Of a stretch of 64,000 nucleotides of DNA, positions 37,637-50,012 are shown piece after piece. The translations under genes and the position numbers were made by a program. The notes under the pieces were generated by a model. That model saw only the letters and a list, made by a program, of their open reading frames with translations. It did not search any database and was not told the DNA's origin. Source of the DNA: Trifolium pratense (taxonomy: Eukaryota > Streptophyta > Magnoliopsida > Fabales > Fabaceae); the NCBI RefSeq assembly GCF_020283565.1, contig NC_060063.1, positions 34,558,635 to 34,622,634 on the forward strand. Direction: 5' to 3'. Every line of letters starts with the position of its first letter. Within the stretch, counting starts at the first letter, position 1.

Positions 37637-38767
37637 GGCGGCTAGGTTTCACTTTGTGAATTAGGTTAAGCTTACAAAACTTCATCACAAGGGTTCTATT
37701 TATAGAACCACTTGTGTGGTCATCAAACCAAGCACTTAAATACACCGTACCTTACGGTGGACCGCATTTCTCTATTTTCATAAATTAAATAATAAGTCAT
37801 ACTTAATTATTTAATTACTAATAAGTCATACTTATTATTTTATAAATAAGTCTTACTTATTTATTTCTCTCATCTATCTGTTCTTTGTGTGTGACCCTAT
37901 AGGTTCTCGTAACGTTGGCAATAATATTAAATCACATATTTAATATTATAAACAGTGAGCGGTATCTAGCAACACATCACTGCTACCCAAGTGACGAGAA
38001 TGTCATATGATCTGACGAAACCTTTCCGTGATAACGATCTTGTGTATAATTACCCCTTTGCCCTTATATCTATATTGAACATAAAGCATAGATTGTGTCA
38101 CCCTTGTATGGTTCAATATCTTATTTCTTGATCCCAGAATATACTGAGCAACGAATAAGCTCAATATCTCATATTGACTTAGTTCGGCGTGGCCACGCAT
38201 TTTATCAGTCATATTCCATCAAGAGGCCTACAGATATTGCTCCTGTTATGTAGGAGGGGCAAATTCCATCTAGGTCACTCATGTCCCTCAGCATGATTTA
38301 TGGAGTACCCATCAACCGACTTTATAGTCATCCTATTACGGACAATGTTTGAACGGCAACTAAGTACTCTACTCCACATCTAGGGTCCATAGTGGTTTCA
38401 GGTCGAAGGGTGGTATACACCATTATCACTATGAGAATAACTTATGACACTTTTCATAACATACTATGTAGCATTCTCATGGCGGGTCAATCCAATATAA
38501 ATATTACTCCTAATATTTATATCTATGTGAAGACTTGATATCTCATATCCATGACTCGTGAGATGAAGTCATCAGTCTACTCACATAATAGTCTCTATGT
38601 TTTACTGTTATCCCACATCACAGTAAAACTTGACTATGGATACTTTAAGAATAGTGTCCTTATGTTTAATGGAGTCTCACTATTAAGTCACACTTAATGT
38701 TCCATTTATTAGACTAGCTATTCTAGGGACTTTATTAGTTTGAAACAAACATAATAAAGAAATGCCT

Positions 38768-38915
<148 letters not shown>

Positions 38916-38987
38916 TATATAAATCAAAGTCATTATACAAAAGACGATTCTATCAAAATAGATTGGCTTTTAGGGCTAACTCCAACA

Positions 38988-39529
38988 ATCTCCCACTAAC
39001 ACTAAAGCCAATCAGATATTAACTCAACATCTATTGGACTAATGTCATCATCAAGCATCTTCTATACAAGATTTTCTATTAGTGGATAAGGAACTCTTTC
39101 CTATGTTGGTACCTGATACATCTTCCAATTTACACTTTTGATCTTCTATCAAAAGGAAATAAAGTGTCAAAACTTGTATTTGAATCGTTGGTGAGATCTG
39201 GTTTTCCGTTGCTTGCAAGATTAAACCATTACCATCTTTAATGAGGTCAAGGGAATCTGCAACATAAGGAAAAACAATTTTCTTCCTCATCTTATGAGAC
39301 AAATGATTCAAATCATATATTTGACCTTTGTAATAGATATATCAATCTTCTGAAGCTTGTAAGCTTACAGATTTGACATCCGAGCATAAAGTTTATTCCA
39401 GACTACAATCTGGGTATACTGTTCTTCGATTTTGGACAATCAGTATCATTGTAACTCATTATACATCAAAGTCATTATACAAAAGACGATTCTATCAAAA
39501 TAGATTGGCTTTTAGGGCTTACTCCAACA
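38988..39529 (-). repeat. Second, truncated internal copy plus third LTR tail
   Basis: 38988-39460 repeats the first ~473 bp of the internal domain at 30586-31059, including its PPT. At 39460 it jumps directly into the last ~66 bp of the LTR (ATCAAAGTCATTATACAAAA ... CTCCAACA). The following AGGTA is the outer target duplication. Confidence 0.88.
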
Positions 39530-39754
39530 AGGTAGTGGGTGGTTAATGATGACTTTTGATATTCAAACTTTTGTCAAATAAACGTAACTTCCCAAATTTG
39601 CCATTTTTATGTTAACTGTGCGCATTTAAATAAACTTACACAATACACTTGCACACTTTCCACTTCACAACCTACACTTTCATCTCTCTCTAAACCTTCA
39701 ACAAAAATTTATTTCTCTCTCTCGTTAGCTTCAACCAAACCTTTAACCTTCAAC

Positions 39755-40638
39755 ATGTCTACTTTAAAGAATCCAATCGTCATTCCTCCTTATCTCTGCA
39801 AGAATATGGAATACACCGGGAATGAGATGGAGTTTCAAGAATCTCTGCTAACGCTAGTGTCTGAGAAGATGGTGGATTTCAATAGTCTGAAAGAAAACAA
39901 CTATGATATGGAACCATACTTCACTTATCAAGGATGGAACAGATACTTCGAGATGTTGAACGGTCCTATTTACCCAGATCTTCTTAAGCATTTCTGGATG
40001 AAAGCTGAGATCTTTACGAAGTTTGAAGCTAAGCAAGAGGAACTCCAAGCTATTGAGAAGAATCCTAGTTTGAAAGGCAAATCTAGGAAGGAAATGGGTC
40101 TTATGGAGTTCAATGGTACTCAAATTAGGTCAAACATCTGTGGTTTGAACCTAATTTTCTCAAAGGTACACTTCAACGCACTGCTTGGATTAGAAGACAA
40201 GGGTTTGATTTTGGAAACGTTTGAAAAGGAAACAAAGTATAGAGAAGATCTTCTTCACAGAATGTTCTTGGATGTGAATCAGAAAGGCAAAGTCAAGGGA
40301 ATGACTGACGAGTGCAGAGTTTTGTTCAAGATTATCATATCATCTATCTGTCCTAGATTAGGTGGTACTGATACTATCTCCTGGACGCATCGTCACCTTA
40401 TCTACTTCCTTCTAACTCAGAGAAAGGTTAATTTGGGTGATTACCTTTTTGAACGTGTTTGCGAAGCAATTTTTCTCAGCAAATCTCAAAGGAGAACTAC
40501 TATCGTTCATCCTAGACTTTTATCTGAGCTACTCTTTCAGTGCAGAATAGTTAAGATGGTTAAGAAACATCACTCTGAGCTTGTTGATAATGAGATTACT
40601 CCAGAAGTTCTGTCTGCCAACTTCTTGAGTAAGATGCA
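39755..40638 (+). pseudogene. Sirevirus env-like ORF, 5' part
   Basis: An open frame starting MSTLKNPIVIPPYLCKN, about 295 codons, in the position downstream of pol where Sirevirus-type copia elements carry an 'envelope-like' gene of unproven function. I see no convincing signal peptide or membrane anchor here; it is a soluble-looking, Leu/Lys/Glu-rich protein. The ORF is cut at 40638 by a nested insertion, and the same frame continues at 48285 once the insertion and one ATGCA copy are discounted. A leader of about 220 bp (39530-39754) with CT-rich direct words precedes the ATG. Confidence 0.75.
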
Positions 40639-41017
40639 TGTAACACCCAAATATTTTTAACTTGTTTTATATGTGCCTTGATAGTAGTTTTACTTTGTGT
40701 AGACCGATAATTAATTTACCCTTTAGACTGTGAATTTAAGAAAAATAATTTTAGAAATCAATCATGAAATATTTCGGTAGGCTATGATAAAATTTCAGGC
40801 TTAAAATTCTACCGAAATTTAGACAGTGCCTTAATCGACCGTATAAATTATATCACAAAAAAAAAATAATAATAATAAATTCACTGTATGGGATAAGAAT
40901 TACACGTTATGCATCATGGTGGCTTAATTTTCTTCACAAGTAAAAGTGGAAATGTGGACTTAACTGAAAGTAAAAACGTGGACATATATTTACCATGTAG
41001 AAGTAGAAGTGAAACTC

Positions 41018-41026
41018 TATAAATAG
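41018..41026 (+). promoter_or_regulatory. TATA box TATAAATAG of the solo LTR
   Basis: CTCTATAAATAGGACC lies about 380 bp into the LTR, followed by pyrimidine-rich sequence with CA-rich start-like words (TTCACTACC, ACAACCATCAC). It matches the plant TATA consensus. Promoter activity is inferred. Confidence 0.55.
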
Positions 41027-41099
41027 GACCTTAGTGTTCACTACCTTTCACACAACCATCACTTTCAAGCTGAGAATTACTTAAAAGGTACCGAATGTC

Positions 41100-42198
41100 T
41101 TTTTTCATTCTTCTCATAGTCGTATATTCTTTAATTTTGTTTGTATTTGTTCTTTTAAAAATTGATCTCCTTGGTTCACTTTAAAACCTATAGTTACTCT
41201 TCTTTATATCCACTAGCTTTTAAGTTTAGGTTCTTTTGTTCCTTTTGTTTTAAAACTTCTAAAACAGTCATGATATCTGTGCAAATGTTGATTATGTCAC
41301 TAGTTTTTCATTTCTCCTAGTGTTTAGCTTAACCAAATTAACTCGTGTAAAGTTAAACATCTTTCTTCCAAAATTTAAGAACATGGTACTACTTGATCAA
41401 ATATATTAGTCACTGGTTGTCCATTTCTCTGTTTTAGTTTTGACATTTAACTCATATAACCATGTTGATTCTTTAAGTGATAACTAAGTAAGGTGTAGCC
41501 ATGTAAGGTGTAGCCATGTAACAGGATAGTAACAAGAGAGGATACTTCTAAAAATAAAATCTTTGGATTAACATGATGAGTTAAAATATCAAGTATTTGG
41601 TCCTTAATAAACAAGATTTTAACTCCACTTGATTTTGTCACTAATTGGTTACAAAAGAAAAAGAAGATAGATGAAGGAACAGAGAATGAAGCATGATAAC
41701 AGGATCTAGATCTGTCATTTTGCAAAGAAAATTATAGTGTTTTGAACTATCAGAAGATATAGTTGCAAGATCTCAAAAATTTATAAACACATATATATGC
41801 TTAAGCAACAATGATAGGCCATTTAACATATTAGTGTAAGTTGGCTCTCCATCTTTTATTCTTAGAATATAAATTCTTGTGACTTATTTTTTTTTATCTC
41901 AGTAATGTTAGAATTTTGAGTGTAATGATAATAAGTTAAGAGTAGTTATTTTGATAAGTGGATAGGTAACATAGAAGAAGGAGATTGCAGTTATTCTGAA
42001 AAGCTCAAAGGTAAGGGTTATACTAATAATAAGTTGGTGAGCACAAGAAATGTGGTAATTGTATATATATTATTAGTTATAATTAGGAACTTGTGTACTT
42101 AATGTTATAATTATAAGGTAACATAGAATTGATTAAAATAAGTTAATATGCAGGGGACGATAATCCCTGTAACATTGAATTGATAAAAGTAGAACTCC
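41100..42198. other. LTR interior without genes
   Basis: AT-rich, with a short duplication GGTGTAGCCATGTAA at 41491-41520. No supported ORF on either strand. Confidence 0.5.
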
Positions 42199-42966
42199 CA
42201 CTAGTACAAATATGACATATTACACAAGTAGTTTACATCTGATGAGCATATGTCAGATGTAAAATGCTATATGGAGTAGCGTTTACATCAAGTTCTAATA
42301 TCCACTGAAGGGAAAAATATATAGACAAAACTTGTTACATCTGGTTCTAATATCACCAGAAACAAAACTGAACGCGGTGGCAATATTATAATTATGGAGA
42401 AAATTATCTAAAATAAATATATATCTGGCCATATATAGCGTCAGATGTAACATGTCAAGTTGAGTAAAAAAAAAATAAAAAATTGAAACCAAATAAGTAA
42501 ATTAAGTGAGAAAACAAAGTACACGATACATGGTCTCCCGAACAAGTACACGATTGAGCGCTCAAGAACAAGAAGGTCACGCGAGTTTACCAAACCCTCA
42601 AGAACAACAAACCCTCAATCCCTCTCTCGATTCGAAACTCTCTCAATCACGACAATCCCTCACTCTCACTCGTCATCTCTCGCTCGTTCTCTCAATTTCG
42701 TCATCTCTCTCGGTGGTTCTCGAACCCTAAGTCCCAAATCGAAGTTCAGTGAAACAAATTGAAGCTTCTCTCAGATCGTTCCTCTCCCTACAACTGAAAA
42801 CACAAACAGGTACTGATTCTATTCTCAAATTTTTTAATTTCTCTTTGTTTGGTTAAAGATTGTAATTTTTGGGGTTTTATGTCCTGGGTTTGTGAACTTT
42901 TATGTACTGTGATTCTGGGGTTTTATGTGCATTTTTCTTCGTCTTCCTCTTAGCAAATTCAGCTCA

Positions 42967-43140
42967 ATGTTTTCTTCTGAAAATGGAAGTGCTGGTGGTT
43001 GTGGTGGTTTTAAGCCGCGTTGGCAGGATTATGTGCTCTCTAATTATCTGTACTATACTTCATTGGTTATGCATTTTATTGGGTTTGCTCACAGGTTTCT
43101 TCATAGTGATGTTGAAATTGTAGTCCAGATGGTGCTCAAG
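42967..43140 (+). pseudogene. Captured first-exon-like fragment, unidentified
   Basis: An ATG-initiated 58-codon block ends at a GT donor. It includes FKPRWQDYVLSNYLYYTSLV and FAHRFLHSDVEIVVQMV and is preceded by C/T-rich 5'UTR-like DNA and an intron-like stretch (42790-42900). I do not recognise the source gene, and it does not look like the N-terminus of Nrap. The region from 43141 to 43816 is intron-like. Confidence 0.5.
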
Positions 43141-43816
43141 GTTTGTTTCTTAACTATGTTCTTTTATTCCATGTTTACTGCATTATTGTTCTGTGGTTGT
43201 TATTGTGTGTGACTAGAAGTTTCTGCTTAGGATATTTTGTGGAAAGTGAAAGAGTAATAGCATTTGAGTCCATTTATCCTCTCACTACTTTGTGTGCATG
43301 GATTGATTGATGAAGATTGCGAAACTTTGTAAAAACATGGGAATGTTGTAACTTGTAAGCACTAGAATGTGGCTATTGAATGGTTATGGATGTCTATGTC
43401 TATGTCTATTTAAGGAATTTGTGCACATAAATGAAATAGACAGAGGCATCCATGAAGGAAAAAGCAGGATACTTATATTGTCTAGATACAGATTATTTTT
43501 TACTTGTGCATATGATTCACGGTAAATATTGTTATTTTTTTGTAGTTTCTTAAAAATATTAGATTAGAAGGAAAATGGACATTATCAGTTCAATACATTT
43601 GTATTTGTACTATGCATTAATTTCTCAGGTAATTGCTTAAATATTGAAAAGGGAATTTATAATCCATTGTGTTTCAACACAGAATTGGCGCAAAAGATAA
43701 GTGTACAAAATGTTATGGATCGCAATAACCTGCAGGTATGACATTATGCTCCAGTGGTACTCAATCAGTTGACCTATACACAGAAAATTTGCAAAGCTTA
43801 TTTTTCGCTCTTTACA

Positions 43817-44516
43817 GCTGGAAGGTTCTAGGAACTGGCCAATGGATGAAATTGCAATTGAAAAAACAAAGTCTAGTTTCCTTATTCAAATTGGAGAAAG
43901 GTGGGGACTTGTGTCTTTTATTTGCTTCAGTATCTTGCTTTTTTCAGTGTTTAATATGACGCAATTATGTTATTATGGCAGTCTTCAAAAGAAGTGGGGG
44001 ATGACATGCACTGCAACTGAGGATGATGTGGATGTGTTAATGTCAGGATATGCATTTCGTCTTAAACTTTTGCATGAGAGAGCCCTTAGTTTAAGTATGG
44101 CTTACACTTCTTGATGATTATTGATGATTTAAACGGAAATGCCATTTGAGTTTCACTTATCAAACCTTTTTAATGTGCAGTTGGGAGTGATCAAAAATCG
44201 CGGGTATATTCTGCAGACAAGAAACTTTTGATTCGTAGTCAACATGCTAGCATGATCAATGGACTGCAAAGTCGTTACCCAATATACGGACCAGTAGTTA
44301 GGTGAACAATTGAAAATTTCTATGTCAAGTGATAGTTCCATTTATAATCTGTAACTCATAGGTTTCTTATTTGTCCAGACTAGCAAAACGTTGGGCTGCT
44401 TCACATCTATTTTCCGCTTGTTTGGTAGAGGAGGCCATTGAGTTATTGGTTGCATACCTCTTTCTCAATCCTTTGCCATTTGATGTTCCCTGCTCGCGGA
44501 TCACCGGATTTTTAAG
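43817..44516 (+). pseudogene. Nrap / Utp22 (U3 snoRNP-associated nucleolar protein) exon fragment
   Basis: Four exon blocks with AG/GT borders: 43817-43900, 43982-44094, 44181-44301 and 44379-44516. They read SRNWPMDEIAIEKTKSSF; KWGMTCTATEDDVDVLMSGY; RSQHASMINGLQSRYPIYGP; and RLAKRWAASHLFSACLVEEA through LFLNPLPFDVPCS. These match a central part of plant Nrap family proteins, which act in small-subunit rRNA processing with U3 snoRNP. The intact protein is roughly 1000 residues; only about 150 are here, with introns kept and frame preserved. The rest of the gene was not captured, so this cannot supply Nrap function. Confidence 0.85.
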
Positions 44517-44929
44517 GTGTGTTTTCTAATTATTGTTACTAATTTACTCGGAATATGATGGGAGATATTGAGTGTCTTACTAAGCAAAAGGAACTGTGCT
44601 CATTAAACCTAACTTTTTTGGGGGAATGTCATAAATATCATTACCACAGGTAACATGGCCATTCCCTTGTTTGGGGGAATGTCATAAATATCATTAACAC
44701 ATTAGTAAGTTATACAAAACATTGGATCATAACATACACTGGTTATCCAAAATTACCATGGCAATCCTTTGAGTGATGGCTGATCATGCATGAGCTTTTC
44801 TTGAAATGTATGTCTCTATTAATTTTTAAACTAATTTGGTTTATGGTTGCTTATTGAGTTTAAAATTGCATACGTTTTCTTCAACTGTTGGGTGTTTCCA
44901 TTGAGTAAAGTTCTTTTCTGGCTGCCTAG

Positions 44930-45642
44930 CACAAATTTTTTGAAAAATGGAAAGTTGGATCCGCTGCAATGTTTCCAAAACTTGAAAAGGCAAGGCAAGT
45001 CAGGGCTTCAATGGCTTTACAGGCGCAAACTCTTGCTCCAGATTCAGTGGGGGATATGGTATGATTAAAACTTCCTCCTCCCCCTCCCATTCCTCTTCTC
45101 TCTTTTTGTTTTACACACACACATGCACATCTACTCAGATTTGTTCTCATCTATCTCGATTCACATAGTTGAAAAAACAGAAAATAATTTTCGTGTGTAA
45201 TATGTGTTCTTAATTTGAAGGAGCCTCTGTTAGCTTCCATACTAAATGACGAATATGGAGATACTGTTCCATCCAGACCTCAGAACATAAGTGCTGAGGA
45301 GGCAGCGTATTTCTCATCACATGGAACTATGAGGAAGATGCAAAAGGTGGATGAGGCTGACAATGGTGAAGGTCTGCTGTTCTTGCATCCTTTTTTTTCC
45401 CTTCATTGAACCGCAAATTATATTTATATATCAACAATCACCACACTTAGCATACGACATGCCAAAGAGTGAAAATAATTATTGCATCTTATCTGTAGCT
45501 TGATTTTAATTATTGTTAAGGTTGATTATTTCTTAGTTACATAAAGGATGTGTTTCACGTTTTATGATGGCAGAAAATGGGCTTTGAAAATAAATTGGCC
45601 ATGCAAATTTCACTTTATGATGTTGCCGATGATGAGGCTTAG
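44930..45642 (+). pseudogene. Captured 3' exons of another gene, unidentified
   Basis: Blocks at about 44930-45058 (ending ALQAQTLAPDSVGDM then GT), 45221-45371 (EPLLASILNDEYGDTVPSRP and AEEAAYFSSHGTMRKMQ) and 45574-45642 (GFENKLAMQISLYDVADDEA then stop TAG). Splice-like borders are seen at each. They do not look like Nrap to me and probably come from a different host gene, giving the CACTA cargo a natural-looking terminal exon and stop. Downstream 45643-45990 is UTR-like, with repeated TTGAATTGTAATG words and an A-run at 45979. Confidence 0.5.
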
Positions 45643-47290
45643 GAGCTAGCTAGGTTAATTTGTGTGATGTTACAATGAATTCATATTAATTATGATGTTT
45701 TGAATTGTAATGACTTGGTATTTTGCTTGAATGTTGAATTAACATTTTGGATGAATATTGAAATATTGTATGACATTTGGTATTTTGGATGATGTTGAAT
45801 TTTAATGACATTTGATCATATTATGTAATTGTATTTTGGTTGAATGTTGAATTGTAATGCTATTTTGGTCCAAATGTCATTTATACACCCCAAAATCTTT
45901 AAAAACTTTGGTAATGGAAGAAATGGAAAACATAAGAAATGGAGAGGATCTCAACTCATAAAATAGGATTTAAAATATAAAAAAAAAAAAAAAAAAAAAA
46001 CGCAGGATTTTGAAATTTTTTTTTTAATAAAGTTACTATTTCACATCTGGTGGACTTGGTCTGATGTAAAAGGTCCAATTTAATTAAAAAAAAAATTGGT
46101 CAGTTGTAACACGAGAACAGAGGTAAAAGGGGATAATTTTACATCTGGCGAAAGTCAGATGTAAAAAGTGTAAACTTACTACATCTTGTACGTCCACCTC
46201 TGACTGGGTTCAGATGTAAAATGGGGTTTTGGCTAGATGTAAAAAGTGTTTTCTGTACTAGTGTCCCTTTTAATATATGTGGTATGTGAATACAATCTAT
46301 ATATGATCTTAACTCATTTTCTCATAATATAACACAGCATGTTCAAATAGTTAGAATAATAATTCATGATACATTCTCTACATCTTTGAACTATCTATTG
46401 TAAACTATGTGTGTACTTGAAGCTGTTTATGGTAAAAAGTTGAGGTGAACATGAGTTTCGGATACTAACTATACTAAATTGACTAATAATAAAGTAAATC
46501 AAAGTCGATGAGTTGAATAATTAATCACCTTTAATAGGTGAAGAGCAAAACAGGGTGTTTCTTACAGTACTAGAATGTATGTAAGACTGAGGATAGGTCC
46601 GGCTGGGTCGCCTCAAGACCTAATGGGGATCACCGGCGTTTTGAACTCCTACCAATAGTCAGTGATAGCAACTCTGACTGGAGGAAATCATACAACCCGA
46701 CGTGGTGAAACCTGACTGTGCAGGACTATCTATAATAAGGTGTAGCGCTCGGGCCAGAATGGTTGAGACATAATTGATATATGTTGATTGCATACAACCA
46801 TGATATGGCAGTTGAAACGGCCTTACGCTCATAATAAAAGTCTCCATGGAGTCGGTGTGTCAAAAATAAATACCAAATAAGTTAAGTAAACTAACTTTGG
46901 ATAATGAATTTTTGTCTCGGTTTATCATTTGAATTCGATAAGGACTAACAAATGTTGGGTGGTGAGAATTATTTGACTAAGTGCTATAATGTCTTGAATG
47001 TGAATAATCTTAAGTGATGATCCTAATATATTAACTTATTGATGCATGCTTCTGAGATGAATTCTTATATTTATCATAATACATGCTTCTGTGATTAGCT
47101 GTCAAATGTTCTGTGATACATGCTTCTGTGATTAACTATTAAATTTTCTGTGAAACTGCTTATGATAACATGTGATTCTTTGTTTCAACATAATTTTATG
47201 TCTAGACATGTATAGTAATTAGAAGAGATAAAATGCATGTAAGTGTATAATACTATGTGTAACCTTGTGATCTAATCGCGTGGTAAGCTT

Positions 47291-47692
47291 GTGTACGAGT
47301 ATTTCACCCTTACATTACAGATAATGCCGAGGGAGCCGCTGAACCACTCGGGAACCCGGAGAATTGAGTGTCTAGAGGAGATGGGTGACGCTGTTTGGGA
47401 GCTGGATAGAGCGTCACAAACCTTGACTTTTACTGGATTCGTGAAGACAACTGAAGGAATAGGAGGATTACTTGTTTCATCTATCATACACCATATTACC
47501 CTGGAGATGGTGCTGCCATTAGAGAGGATGATAATGGCTCTCAACCTTAATGGAGTTGGAAGGGGTTCTCACTCTACTGGACCTAGGGGACCAAGGCCTC
47601 GTGTTGGTCGTACTGCCCGTATGAGAGTGCGTAGCCGTAGTCCAGTTTATTATAATTTTTGTGAATCATCAAGCAAATTTAAGAATGAATAA
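47291..47692 (+). CDS. Hypothetical ORF inside the solo LTR
   Basis: 133 codons, mostly MPREPLNHSGTRRIECLEEM-like text followed by a Gly/Pro/Arg-rich tail (GPRGPRPRVGRTARMRVRSR). The basic low-complexity C-terminus could bind nucleic acid, but there is no recognisable domain and no evidence of expression. It may be chance, or a relic of a captured or gag-like sequence. Confidence 0.25.
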   Translation: MYEYFTLTLQIMPREPLNHSGTRRIECLEEMGDAVWELDRASQTLTFTGFVKTTEGIGGLLVSSIIHHITLEMVLPLERMIMALNLNGVGRGSHSTGPRGPRPRVGRTARMRVRSRSPVYYNFCESSSKFKNE

Positions 47693-48284
47693 TAATGAGA
47701 ATCAAATTGTACCTGATGAAGATCCTTCTGAAGACTCTAGTGGTGGAGAAGCTAACAGGAATAATGGAAGTCTCCCTAATGGTCATTAATAATAATAATA
47801 ATGGTTAGGCAGTTTGTAAAATACTAACTAATGGTAGGATTAAGTCTTGAAGCCTTTTGGGTTATTATAATAGACTAGATAAGTCTATATGCTTCGTGAC
47901 TCTCTTTTGTGACTCTTGGTGGCAGTAACTTCTAGGGGGTAAGGTGTATGACTCATGATTAGCTAAGAATAGTTTGATCTAATTAGGAACTATTTACTTG
48001 CAGGTTTTGTGAAATAGTTTAACTATACCTGTCAAGTTTAACTATGTAAGCCTACTGGCATGGAAATTATGACTTTGTGAAATATATGATGCATATTCTA
48101 TATAATAATGTGTTTTCATTTTATATTTATTAATTTTTATTCAGACTCAAAGTAAAAATAAAAATGTATTATTGTTATTCCATTACAAGTAAAATATATA
48201 AATAGAGTTAATTCGTATTCGCGATAAAATTTTACGACTTAACACCATTTTCTACAGTTACTGAAAATGGGGTGTTACAATGCA

Positions 48285-50012
48285 TATAATCAACACCAAG
48301 GTAGTTCAACCCCAGCAAGACTTTCTAGTTTGCACTGGTGACCCATTCTTCATAGATGGTTATCCAATTGTCTCTGAACTAGATTGTGAAGAAGTCATTC
48401 AGAACTACTTGAAACAACTTAGGAAGGAAGGCCATCAAGTAACAAGGGTAATGGTGCCTAAGGAGCCAACTGCTAGTGTGTATACTATGAGGAAAAGGAA
48501 GTCCAAGAGAAAAGCTGAGACTCAGGAAGAACAAGTTAAGCCAGATCTTCTGACTCAGAAGAAGATCAAAATGGAACAAGCTGCTGAACTGAGAACTAAG
48601 CACAAGCATGAAGCCCCTGCTGAGAGGGTGGTTGAAGAATCTTCTAGAGCTCGTAAGAGGAAAATGCAACTGGATGATGATGCTGATTCTGAAGGAACAG
48701 ATTCTGATGAGCAAACTCTTGCTGCTAGGCTACAACAAAAACAAGCTCCTGCTCCTAAAGGTAAAGCTCTTAAGATCTCTTCTGAAACTGATAAGGAATT
48801 AGGCTATTCCAAACCCCTTAGAACTATTCACCCTGATCCCATCAATATTTCATCTTCTGATAACTCAAAAGAACTTAGTTGTTCAACTGATGAGCTACTC
48901 AGAAGAGGTAAGAAAGGACTTTCTAAACATACCTCCTCTGATAAGTCTTAGCAGAAGGAAAAACAAGTTCTCTCTGATGACCCCATCATTGAACTGGAAA
49001 AACATTTTAGCCCTGACACACTAAACACTCATACCTTCTCACATGAAACCACTCAAACCACCAAATCCCCAGAACAACAACATCCCATTTCCACACCATC
49101 CTCACCAATTAAACCATCATCTAACCCACAACCAGCTGAACCATCATCTGACCCACAACCAGCTGAACCATCATCTGATCCTCAACCAGATGAACCCAAA
49201 CTAACCTCTCCCACCAAATCATCTGAACCAAATTCTGAGCCAATAGACTCTGAACCTATTTCTGAGCCTATGGACTCTAAACCAACCCTAACCCCAAGTG
49301 CTGATCATGAATCTCCTGTACGTGTTCACACTTGTGCTCCTCGTCCCCCACCTCTCACCATGGATGATCTGATCATGTCCTCCTCTGTGTTTGATGAAGC
49401 ATTCTCTCGCTTCAAAGATCCAGAAGTGGATGTGGTATCTTATATTTCAAGAACATAACTTCATTCCATCAAATTTGTCAAAACTCCTCCTGAACTACCC
49501 AAACCATATAATGTCCCTTACGCCTATTCCAAACCTTCTGACCCTTCAGCTGACCCCTTTGATAGTCTTTCCAATCAGTTTTATTGTGATCTTATGAGAC
49601 TATCTGAGCTTAGGAACAAGTTCTTGGTATTTCCCTCGGATGTGGATGCTGAGATTTATGCTCTTAAGGCCAAGCTGAGTGATCTTCTGGAGGTCATTGG
49701 TGCTGAGATTAAGGAAGAGATTGGTCAAAGAGGAATGGAAGCTGCAAGGTTAATGATGGAAGCTGTTGAAAGAGCAAGTCAAAGGAGATTGACTCTTTAC
49801 AGCCATGCAGAGGTTGAATCTACAAGGTCTGAAGCTGAAGCTGCTAGAAGAGTTGTTGATGACATGCTTCTAGAAGCTCTTAAGGGTTGCAGAATGGAAT
49901 CTGAATTGTTCAACAGGATGGAGGCTCAGAGGATTGAAACAGAGAGGATGGCTCAAGAGACTGTTTTGCTATTGGAATATCCACAAGTTGTCATCATCAA
50001 AAAGGGGGAGAT
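48285..50012 (+). pseudogene. Sirevirus env-like ORF, 3' part
   Basis: Continues the frame of 39755-40638. A Lys/Arg/Glu-rich segment (MRKRKSKRKAETQEEQ) leads into a long Pro/Ser/Glu repeat region (EPSSDPQPAEPSSD-type units, 49130-49260). A stable helical stretch then follows, rich in Ala, Glu and Met (EIYALKAKLSDLLEVIG; ARLMMEAVERASQRR), likely a coiled coil. Two in-frame stops interrupt it, at 48949-48951 and 49456-49458. The frame runs to the PPT and into the LTR. Pro-rich plus coiled-coil organisation fits published descriptions of Sirevirus env-like proteins; the function is unproven. Not translatable as one protein in this copy. Confidence 0.7.
50000..50012 (+). other. Polypurine tract of the Sirevirus
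   Basis: AAAAGGGGGAGAT directly precedes the LTR start TGTTGGAAC. Confidence 0.85.

Larger units (their letters stand above)
42199..46263. mobile_element. Complete CACTA transposon (4065 bp) with captured host exons
   Basis: Termini CACTAGTACA (42199) and TGTACTAGTG (46263), flanked by the 3-bp duplication TCC (42196-42198, 46264-46266) that CACTA elements make. Subterminal repeats CATCTGA / TCAGATGTAA occur many times in both orientations at 42230-42450 and 46040-46250. The GCGGTGGCAATATTATAATTA word is shared with the CACTA element at 1760-5754. No transposase. It carries exons from Nrap/Utp22 and from one or more unidentified genes, all on the plus strand, making it a Pack-type CACTA that could produce a chimeric transcript. 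Confidence 0.92.
40639..48279 (+). mobile_element. Probable solo LTR with nested CACTA element
   Basis: Ends TGTAACACCC...GGGTGTTACA with duplication ATGCA at 40634-40638 and 48280-48284. Excluding the CACTA element and its TCC duplication leaves about 3.57 kb. There is no internal TGTAACACCC/GGGTGTTACA pair, PBS or PPT, so a solo long LTR is the simplest reading; a non-autonomous element of another type is not excluded. A TATA box with AT-rich upstream lies near the left side, consistent with a plus-strand LTR. It bears little similarity to the 2-kb LTR family beyond its tips. Confidence 0.75.

Noticed and set aside
43817..44516. Functional Nrap gene
   Set aside because: Only about 150 of roughly 1000 residues, inside a CACTA element with unrelated exons before and after.
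40639..48279. Full-length LTR retrotransposon with two LTRs
   Set aside because: No internal LTR boundary pair, PBS or PPT found; sides do not align to each other. Solo LTR is simpler, though not proven.
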